NCBI RefSeq assembly: GCF_024609785.1 | Contig: NZ_JANHJQ010000033.1 | Location: forward strand, 1 to 48,587 | DNA: 48,587 nucleotides | Direction: 5' to 3' | Source: Pseudalkalibacillus decolorationis | GTDB taxonomy: Bacteria > Bacillota > Bacilli > Bacillales > Fictibacillaceae | Part shown: piece after piece, positions 42,577 through 48,587 of the stretch | How positions within the stretch are numbered: the stretch's first letter is position 1 | Layout of the letters: every line of letters starts with the position of its first letter | Translations under genes and position numbers: made by a program | Notes under the pieces: generated by a model | Databases searched by the model: none | What the model was told of the DNA's origin: nothing | Seen by the model: only the letters and a program-made list of their open reading frames with translations

Positions 42577-43401
42577 CTAAATCCTTTTTTTGATCCAAGA
42601 ATTAATTTCTTCCATTATTTCTTTCTTTTCAATCTCTTCGTTTAATATTTCATGATATAAGTCAGGGTAAACTTTTAACATTTTATCATTTGAAGGAGAG
42701 TTATGGTAAAGATATTCAGATCCATTCTTAGGTACAATCTGATCATCTTCGCCATGCAAAATCAAGCAAGGATAATGGTAGTTTGTAACATTACTGGTTA
42801 GCCATTGAATTCCATCGTGAAACACTGTTGTTAACAATTTGAGGGTAAATACCTTCAAATTGAATGGGTCGTTGTTATAATCATCAACAACTTTTTGGCT
42901 TCTACAAACAAGATGAGATAATCCATTTTCGATAGGTGATAATGGATTTTTTTCTACATCAACCGTTTTCAAGTCTTCGAAAATCGGCAATTCGATAATA
43001 CATGGACCCGATAAGATTTGGCCATTCAGCTTTTTAGGATACTTGACACCGTATGATGCAGTGATGAACCCTCCCATACTATGACCCAACATAAATATAG
43101 GAACGTCTGGGAATTGTTCTTTTGCATTATCAACAATGAAATTCGCATCATCCACAAATTTAAAATAATCATCCAAATATCCTCTAGCGCCACCGGATTT
43201 CCCGTGTCCTCTGTTATCAAATCTAAATACACCATATCCATAGGAATTCAGTGCTTTAACGACATAATCATATCTTCCAGAATGCTCGCCTAGTCCATGA
43301 ACAATGACAACGATTGCCTTAGGATCAGAAGGAACATCTTGTTGATAGTATAGCTCCACACCATCGTACGAATGAATAATAGCTTCTTTTCTTATTTCCA
43401 T
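42577..43401 (-). CDS. Alpha/beta hydrolase, monoacylglycerol-lipase/lysophospholipase-like
   Basis: A 274-residue serine hydrolase of the Hydrolase_4 group. Motifs in order: VHGLGEHSGRYDYVV (family signature and oxyanion hole), FRFDNRGHGKSGG, nucleophile elbow LGHSMGGF (Ser near residue 107), Asp in LHGEDDQIVP and His in PDLYHEIL. No signal peptide. The start at 43401 has AGGAGG close upstream. It probably cleaves monoacylglycerol or lysophospholipid; other esters are possible. Confidence 0.88.
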   Translation of the reverse strand: MEIRKEAIIHSYDGVELYYQQDVPSDPKAIVVIVHGLGEHSGRYDYVVKALNSYGYGVFRFDNRGHGKSGGARGYLDDYFKFVDDANFIVDNAKEQFPDVPIFMLGHSMGGFITASYGVKYPKKLNGQILSGPCIIELPIFEDLKTVDVEKNPLSPIENGLSHLVCRSQKVVDDYNNDPFNLKVFTLKLLTTVFHDGIQWLTSNVTNYHYPCLILHGEDDQIVPKNGSEYLYHNSPSNDKMLKVYPDLYHEILNEEIEKKEIMEEINSWIKKRI

Positions 43402-43437
43402 TCCCTCCTCGCAAATACTAGCTATTTACTACTCTAA

Positions 43438-43620
43438 TTATATTTTATTTCTCGCCATATTTGACAGAGAAAAGTGAATCTTATATTGATCTTCAAGTTC
43501 TTCTTTTAATTGTTGGGTTAATTGACTCCCGTCTTCATTATTTTCAACGTTATCAGAAGTTAGTTCCCCACTATAATCCCTGTATATATAGGTGATATTT
43601 ACAAAGAAACATTCAAATTA
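43438..43620 (-). pseudogene. Possible coding remnant between two genes
   Basis: Directly after the kinase stop, the same minus-strand frame stays open to a TAA at 43438. It reads like a real protein end (NEDGSQLTQQLKEELEDQYK, then IHFSLSNMARNKI). There is no start codon or ribosome binding site, so it looks like the 3' end of a lost gene. Family not recognised. Confidence 0.35.
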
Positions 43621-44541
43621 ATAATACAAACCACCGAAATTTGCTTCGTACAACTTTTTAAAGATTTCAATGCCTTGATAGAAGCTTTCAGAGTATGATC
43701 CATCCTTATCATCTACTGACCATGAGGTTGCCAACACAGTATGACAATAACCCCAGAGTAGGAGTCGCTCTTTATTGAGATTCAGTTCTTCGGTGAAGAT
43801 TTCTACTCTCTTTTCGATTACTTCATACGCTCTTTGATTCGGCAGTTTATTTAACATGTACTGAATCAAATCATACTCAATTTCACCGATCAATCCTTTA
43901 GGGTCAATTGCCGTCCATGTCATGTCTCCAGAAGCAAGCACGTTATAATGATGAAAATCCCCGTGTAGGAGAAAGCTTTTATCTGCTGTTTCGTTCAAAT
44001 AGGTAAAGATTTTCAAAGCCTTTTGCAGTGTTTGAAGAGAAATATGGCCAATTCCATTTGGGTATTCTTTTACAATCTTCCGTAGGCTTTCTTCCCTTGT
44101 TTTTATCGTAGGGATTCTAGTTTGGACCGGTGCTTTTATTGATAGATTTTTGATTACTTTAGCTGCAATCCAACACGCTTCTTCGTCGTCTGTTAGTTCT
44201 GCCAACGTACACCCAGGTGAAAGTTTTTCTAAAATGATGATTCTATTCTTATGATCCGAATCAATCAATTGGACGCTCCCTTTCTCCCCAAATAATTGTA
44301 AAGCTTCTAGTTCATCAAGAAATTCTTCCCCAGGAATACAGATCTTTACAACCACTTCTGTTGAGTCTTCCATTACAGCAGGGGCAACATAATTGACAGA
44401 AAGGGAATAAGGCTCCTTCAGCTTCATCGACCATTTTTGTTCACAATACTCGATTAGCTCTGGCAATTTTTCTAACCAAGCTTCCCCTTGTTCTTGAAAA
44501 TATAAACGAACCGACTGAACAAATTGCTTTTGCAGCTTCAT
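43618..44541 (-). CDS. Aminoglycoside phosphotransferase-family kinase, streptomycin 6-kinase-like
   Basis: A 307-residue kinase of the APH(6)/hydroxyurea-phosphotransferase family. It has the catalytic loop LLHGDFHHYNVLASG and the metal-binding AIDPKGLIGEIEYDL (the DPKG form is characteristic of APH(6)-type enzymes). The N-terminal lobe VVVKICIP carries the ATP-binding Lys. It could phosphorylate streptomycin or a related compound; many chromosomal members have no proven resistance role. GAGGAG lies upstream of the ATG at 44541. It is followed on the same strand by a possible gene remnant. Confidence 0.85.
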   Translation of the reverse strand: MKLQKQFVQSVRLYFQEQGEAWLEKLPELIEYCEQKWSMKLKEPYSLSVNYVAPAVMEDSTEVVVKICIPGEEFLDELEALQLFGEKGSVQLIDSDHKNRIIILEKLSPGCTLAELTDDEEACWIAAKVIKNLSIKAPVQTRIPTIKTREESLRKIVKEYPNGIGHISLQTLQKALKIFTYLNETADKSFLLHGDFHHYNVLASGDMTWTAIDPKGLIGEIEYDLIQYMLNKLPNQRAYEVIEKRVEIFTEELNLNKERLLLWGYCHTVLATSWSVDDKDGSYSESFYQGIEIFKKLYEANFGGLYY

Positions 44542-44612
44542 GAGCTGTGCTCCTCTTTTAAAAATGTGTTAAAGATTATGTACTTGTTAGCCACTTCAGC
44601 AATCAAGGTTAT

Positions 44613-45113
44613 TCATATTCCAGCAACGTTACTTCTTCTTTCTACTAAAATAACATCACGCCATATACCATTCATTTGGCCGAGACGCTCCCTACGGCCT
44701 ACTTCCCGGAACCCGAATTTATTATGAAGTTGAAGACTTGACTTATTTTCCGGAAAAATTCCTGCCTGTAATGTCCAAATTCCATTTTGCTCACTTTTTT
44801 CAATTAATGATTTTAGTAGTTTACTGCCTATTCCTTTACCGTGGGTACGTTGACGAACATATACACTTACCTCTGCAACACCAGCATATACACACCGACT
44901 GGAAACTGGACTAAGTGCAGCCCATCCCAATACTTTATCTCCTAACCGTGCAACTATTCTACATTCAGAAAAATGTCCTTCATTCCAGTTTTCCCAAGAA
45001 GGCGCTTCCTTTTGAAAGGTTGCATGACCGGTTGATATTCCCTCAAGGTAGATTTCTCGAACTTGAGTCCAGTCTTCTGCTAACAACACATCAATCTGTA
45101 CCGTAATAACCAT
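44613..45113 (-). CDS. GNAT acetyltransferase, phosphinothricin N-acetyltransferase-like
   Basis: A 166-residue single-domain GNAT. The opening DWTQVREIYLEGISTGHATF and the central VSVYVRQRTHGKGIGSKLL (acetyl-CoA loop R/Q-x-x-G-x-G/A) match the Pat/YwnH branch that acetylates phosphinothricin or methionine sulfoximine. GGTGG lies about 9 bases before the ATG. It is 71 bases upstream of the streptomycin-kinase-like gene on the same strand. Confidence 0.87.
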   Translation of the reverse strand: MVITVQIDVLLAEDWTQVREIYLEGISTGHATFQKEAPSWENWNEGHFSECRIVARLGDKVLGWAALSPVSSRCVYAGVAEVSVYVRQRTHGKGIGSKLLKSLIEKSEQNGIWTLQAGIFPENKSSLQLHNKFGFREVGRRERLGQMNGIWRDVILVERRSNVAGI

Positions 45114-45192
45114 TTGCTCACCACCTTTTTCTACTAGATCCCCATCTTAGTTCTAATTATCATAGTTTAATTGCGTTTGTTCTTCTTCGTTT

Positions 45193-45732
45193 TTACCTTT
45201 TTTTAAATTCAATTAACAAACAATCTCGATACTCACCTTCATGAAGCTCGTGTTTAGGTAGTACTTTAACTCTTTTAAACCCACACTTTTCATAGCAGCG
45301 AATGGCTCTTACATTCCAAATTTGCGGGTCCATCACGACAACATCCGCTTGTTTTTCTTCAACTAAATATTCCAACATGGATTTGACAAGTAAACTACCG
45401 ATTCCTCTATTCCAATAATCGATTTCACCTATGAATTGGTCAGTTCCATAAATGTTTTCTGTCTTATCAAGGTATCCGTATCTTTTTCTCGTTTCTTCAT
45501 CTAATTGATAATATTGGATATAACCAATTTCTTTTCCTTCAAATTCAACAATACAACCAAAACTATCATTATCAGGATTAAAAAATTCCTTGTTTACCTT
45601 TTCTAAATCGAAAGGATTATCTCTTCCCTCATAGTACTTCAGAACGAAAGGGTCAGAAAGCCATTTTGTCAAGACATGTTGATCCTCGACCTTTAAATGC
45701 CGGACTTTTAACTTCTCTTTTTGAAATAGCAT
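45193..45732 (-). CDS. GNAT acetyltransferase, AAC(6')-like
   Basis: A 179-residue GNAT. The segments LTKWLSDPFVLKYYEGRD, DQFIGEIDYWNRGIGSLLVK and RAIRCYEKCGFKRVKV follow the aminoglycoside 6'-N-acetyltransferase pattern (YW..G.G, NxRAIRCYEKxGF). Chromosomal relatives often act on other amines, so resistance is not proven. AGGAGAGG is 5 bases before the ATG at 45732. Confidence 0.85.
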   Translation of the reverse strand: MLFQKEKLKVRHLKVEDQHVLTKWLSDPFVLKYYEGRDNPFDLEKVNKEFFNPDNDSFGCIVEFEGKEIGYIQYYQLDEETRKRYGYLDKTENIYGTDQFIGEIDYWNRGIGSLLVKSMLEYLVEEKQADVVVMDPQIWNVRAIRCYEKCGFKRVKVLPKHELHEGEYRDCLLIEFKKR

Positions 45733-45894
45733 GAATACCTCTCCTAAACATGTATTATTTCTCTATTAATTCTTTAATATCCTTGTAAAACCTGCAAATC
45801 CTCCCCCATCACTTTTTTGTCCATTACAAATAAGACGCCTCCGATGAAACGTCCATGTAATTCTTTTGAATTTATCATTAATACAAAACAAACA

Positions 45895-46320
45895 TTATTG
45901 GTTCGGGTAGGTTTCTTTCAAAAACATTACGGACTGGTTGATCAATGCCTTTAATACATCTTCATCAATATCTGCAACTTTATTGATGTACACACATGCT
46001 TTTCCTGCCGTGTGTTTTCCAAATTCCTTTAATAATTCCTCGCTTTTTGTATCACCTGTTGCAAAGTACAAACTGATTTTTGCTTTTCGCGGTGAAAATC
46101 CTACTAACGGTGCATCGCCCTCGTGACCCGACTCATATTTATAATGATAGGAACCGAATCCGATGATACTAGTACCCCACATCTTTGCTTTAAAGCCCGT
46201 CGTTTCTGTAAAAATGTCCAACAATTTGTATGCATCCTCACGCTTTTTAGGGCTTTCCACACCTCCAATAAACTCGATGACACTGTTGTCATTTTCTTTC
46301 GTTTTTAGTTCGTACACCAT
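45895..46320 (-). CDS. DUF1801-domain protein (YdhG-like)
   Basis: A 141-residue soluble protein. The middle KMWGTSIIGFGSYHYKYESG and the later VGFSPRKAKISLYFATG are characteristic of DUF1801, a family of unknown function with a beta-sheet cavity. GGAGGG is 7 bases before the ATG. It is on the same strand as the acetyltransferase genes, 160 bases upstream. Confidence 0.88.
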   Translation of the reverse strand: MVYELKTKENDNSVIEFIGGVESPKKREDAYKLLDIFTETTGFKAKMWGTSIIGFGSYHYKYESGHEGDAPLVGFSPRKAKISLYFATGDTKSEELLKEFGKHTAGKACVYINKVADIDEDVLKALINQSVMFLKETYPNQ

Positions 46321-46561
46321 ACTAATCCCTCCTCCTTATCTTCTTTCTTGCTTGGTTATCAACTTTTCCAACTGTACAGGCAGTAACCTAGACTAATATA
46401 TCTTCCAAAATGACTACTTCTCGGATTTCCGTGTCTACTATTCTAGAAAATTATGTACCTATCATACTTTAATTATATCATTAATTTCTTTTTAAAATCA
46501 GTCTGCTTTTTCCATTTATATCCTTGTAAAATGGGTATATCTTGAGTTTAGGATGATGACG

Positions 46562-46761
46562 ATGAAGAAATTTGCATTCATTGTATTTGATAACTGCGCG
46601 GTTTGGCAGGTGACTCTGCTTCAAAAATTTTTAAAAGATAAGGGCTGGAAAATAGACACCCTTTCAGTAGATGGTTCGAATATTTCTACAGACGGGGGAT
46701 GGTTATTCATGTTGAACAGTCCCTTGAAACGCTTAGTCTTGATGGTAATATTTCTTTTTAA
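46562..46761 (+). pseudogene. DJ-1/PfpI-family gene, frameshifted and truncated
   Basis: The ATG at 46562 (AGGA 8 bases upstream) opens KKFAFIVFDNCAVWQVTLLQ and ends SNISTDGG, the N-terminal strand-helix-strand of the DJ-1/PfpI fold. A one-base loss in the G5 run near 46696 shifts the frame. Restoring it gives MVIHVEQSLETLSLDGNI before a stop at 46761. The remaining two thirds of the fold, including the nucleophile elbow, are absent, so this is a dead remnant. Confidence 0.75.
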
Positions 46762-46802
46762 TATGCATGAGAGGAGTTTTTTTAACTATTGAGTCTTTAA
46801 AT

Positions 46803-46817
46803 TTGTAAGCGTTTGCT
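46803..46817 (+). promoter_or_regulatory. cre-like CcpA site upstream of the permease
   Basis: TTGTAAGCGTTTGCT fits the Bacillus cre consensus WTGNAANCGNWNNCW at every position. It lies about 105 bases before the permease start, a normal distance for carbon catabolite control. Confidence 0.6.
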
Positions 46818-46924
46818 GTCGTATCAACTCATAATTTGTTAAACTATTATTGGGATATGAATTGGCAATCTGATTTAATTTTTTCATTGTAGACAGCTTA
46901 GAAGAGCAGAAAGTGGGAAATCAA

Positions 46925-48304
46925 ATGCAGGAACAAAAATTGTCTAGAGGTCTGAAAAACAGACACGTACAACTCATCGCTATTGGTGGAGCAATCGGAA
47001 CAGGTTTATTTCTTGGAGCAGGAAAATCTATTCATTTAGCAGGACCATCGATTCTATTCGCTTACATGATTACAGGCGTCATTTGTTTTCTAATCATGCG
47101 CGCGCTTGGAGAGTTACTCTTAACGAATTTGAATTATAATTCTTTTGTCGACTTTGTACAAGACTATTTAGGTGATATGTCAGCATTTATCACCGGCTGG
47201 ACCTACTGGTTTTGCTGGATCTCAATCGCAATGGCAGACTTAACAGCCGTTGGTCTCTATACGCAGTATTGGCTTCCTAATGTACCACAGTGGATGCCGG
47301 GATTGATTGCACTTGTTATTTTACTTTTTATGAACCTTGCAACCGTAAAGCTTTTTGGCGAAATGGAATTCTGGTTCGCATTAATTAAAGTCATCGCGAT
47401 TCTAGCACTGATTGTTATCGGTATTTTCATGATTATTAAAGGCTTCTCTACTGATGCAGGCGCATCCAGTTTCACGAATCTATGGAACCACGGCGGGATG
47501 TTCCCAAATGGAATAAATGGTTTTATCCTCTCATTCCAGATGGTCGTGTTTGCGTTTGTTGGCATTGAACTTGTAGGACTTACGGCAGGTGAAACGGAAG
47601 ACCCTGAAAGAGTTATCCCAAAAGCAATCAATAATATCCCAATTCGGATTATAATTTTCTACATTGGCGCACTTGTTGTCATTATGAGTATTTATCCGTG
47701 GAGCGCTGTCAACCCAATGGAAAGCCCATTCGTTCAAGTCTTTGTCGCGGTTGGTATCGCTGCAGCAGCCGGTATCGTCAATTTTGTCGTCCTAACATCC
47801 GCAGCTTCAGCATGTAACAGCGCCATCTTTAGTACAAGCAGGATGGTATACTCACTTGCAAAAGAAAAAAATGCACCTGTACCATTTACAAAACTTACTT
47901 CCCGTAAAGTGCCTTCCAATGCATTGTTCTTTTCAACTGTCGTCATTCTCATTACAGTTGTTTTGAATTATGTAATGCCAGAAGGAGTATTTACCCTGAT
48001 TACAAGTATTTCTACCGTATGTTTCATCTTTATTTGGGGAATTACGGTCATCAGCCATTTGAAATACCGCAAAACAAGACCAGATCTAGCGAAAGTGAAC
48101 AAATTTAAAATGCCGCTTTATCCATTTTCCAATTACTTGATTCTCGCTTTCCTAGCATTCGTTCTTGTCGTACTTGCACTTGCGGAAGATACACGTGTTG
48201 CCTTGTTTATAACACCTGCTTGGTTTATTTTGCTGATTGCGATTTATAAGATGCGAAAATCAAAGGCAGAACAAGCCACTCCGGGAGAGATGGCGGAAAA
48301 TTAA
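46925..48304 (+). CDS. Amino-acid permease, APC family (CycA/AapA-like)
   Basis: A 459-residue transporter with twelve hydrophobic segments. The N-terminal RGLKNRHVQLIAIGGAIGTG and the following FLGAGKSIHLAGPS are hallmarks of the amino-acid transporter (AAT) branch; GIELVGLTAGETEDPERVIP is the conserved loop. Closest in pattern to D-serine/D-alanine/glycine transporters, but specificity is not certain. ATG at 46925 is favoured by alignment of the N-terminus; a GTG at 46913 is in frame and the ribosome binding site is weak for both. A cre-like site upstream suggests CcpA control. Confidence 0.9.
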   Translation: MQEQKLSRGLKNRHVQLIAIGGAIGTGLFLGAGKSIHLAGPSILFAYMITGVICFLIMRALGELLLTNLNYNSFVDFVQDYLGDMSAFITGWTYWFCWISIAMADLTAVGLYTQYWLPNVPQWMPGLIALVILLFMNLATVKLFGEMEFWFALIKVIAILALIVIGIFMIIKGFSTDAGASSFTNLWNHGGMFPNGINGFILSFQMVVFAFVGIELVGLTAGETEDPERVIPKAINNIPIRIIIFYIGALVVIMSIYPWSAVNPMESPFVQVFVAVGIAAAAGIVNFVVLTSAASACNSAIFSTSRMVYSLAKEKNAPVPFTKLTSRKVPSNALFFSTVVILITVVLNYVMPEGVFTLITSISTVCFIFIWGITVISHLKYRKTRPDLAKVNKFKMPLYPFSNYLILAFLAFVLVVLALAEDTRVALFITPAWFILLIAIYKMRKSKAEQATPGEMAEN

Positions 48305-48340
48305 GTGTTAACAGATAAACATCATCGGTCCTATTGAAAA

Positions 48341-48545
48341 ATAAGAAAAGCGCAAGCGCCCTGCTTAGCCACGAAGGTCACTGGAAGACCGACGAGGAGG
48401 CTCGGCCCAAACGAGTTCGGCCCTGCGTGGGAATATACATGAAGTACTTCAGTGTGTTGCCGCCGCAGGAGGCCTGAAGTGATCCAAGTGGTTGGGTGCT
48501 GAAGCTGGGCATTACATCCATGCCGCAAACTTTAATACTTTCTTT
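48341..48545 (+). repeat. Family A dispersed repeat, copy 4 (with 53-base internal insertion)
   Basis: Starts TAAGAAAAGCGCAAGCGCCC and ends AATACTTTCTTTAC. It matches copy 1 except for about 53 extra bases after GAGGAGGCT, which begin CGGCCCAAACGAGTTCGGCC. Stems are kept with G-U pairs (AGCGCCC/GGGTGCT, AGCCAC/GTGGTT). It lies between the permease stop and the following terminator. Confidence 0.92.
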
Positions 48546-48556
48546 ACTCATCAAAT

Positions 48557-48582
48557 AGACCTCGGTCTTCTTTCCGGGGTCT
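48557..48582 (+). terminator. Terminator downstream of the permease gene
   Basis: AGACCTCGG (48557-48565) pairs with CCGGGGTCT (48574-48582) with one G-U pair, followed by TTGTT at the window edge. The family A repeat separates it from the gene. Confidence 0.75.
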
Positions 48583-48587
48583 TTGTT

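Noticed and set aside
48331-48528. 65-codon open frame within the last repeat
   Set aside because: It is the translation of a family A repeat and has no ribosome binding site.
684-48545. Family A repeats as a CRISPR array or IS ends
   Set aside because: Copies are single, kilobases apart, in both orientations and without spacers; no transposase gene lies between any pair.

Overview
The window reads as chromosome from a low-GC, Gram-positive, endospore-former-type member of the Bacillaceae. Evidence: strong GGAGG-type ribosome binding sites, frequent TTG/GTG starts, lipoproteins with classical lipoboxes, two S-box (SAM-I) riboswitches driving a Bacillus-type methionine salvage pathway (mtnW/mtnX instead of mtnC), a ytcQ/ytcP/yteP/ytdP-like oligosaccharide locus and a CcpA cre-like site. 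The genus cannot be fixed from the sequence. No rRNA, tRNA, CRISPR array or complete insertion sequence was seen.

Layout. 1-620: a cut-off ORF end and a small hypothetical gene. 987-12184: methionine salvage. On the minus strand a SAM-I riboswitch precedes mtnK, mtnA and a three-gene ribose-type ABC transporter, probably for methylthioribose uptake. On the plus strand mtnE is followed by a second SAM-I riboswitch and mtnWXBD. Together they turn methylthioribose back into methionine. 12257-13122: a frameshifted alpha/beta hydrolase. 13211-21075: oligosaccharide ABC transporter (lipoprotein and two permeases) with an EamA transporter and a PhnP-like hydrolase apparently in the same operon, controlled by a large membrane-bound AraC regulator. 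21562-28858: regulators, hydrolase/DinB pair, LysR, VOC protein and YihY, ending in decayed azlCD and MarR-GNAT genes. 29035-36988: two secreted peptidases (M14 carboxypeptidase and S15 Xaa-Pro dipeptidyl-peptidase) flanking an uncharacterised four-gene cassette (membrane protein, lipoprotein, degenerate lipase-like protein, WXG-like helical protein). 37237-42408: a low-complexity protein, a TetR-controlled FAD monooxygenase with two matching operators, and a LysR/PhzF divergent pair. 42577-46320: a lysophospholipase-like hydrolase and a run of small-molecule-modifying genes (streptomycin-kinase-like, phosphinothricin-acetyltransferase-like, AAC(6')-like, DUF1801). 46562-48304: a broken PfpI gene and an amino-acid permease.

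The most striking non-coding content is three families of short non-coding repeats. Family A (four copies) shows compensatory base changes in a conserved stem. Family B (four copies plus a remnant) shares its end sequence with A. Family C (two copies) carries a target duplication, and one C copy is interrupted by a B copy, so both behave as mobile MITE-like elements. A and B copies repeatedly sit against the T-tracts of rho-independent terminators.
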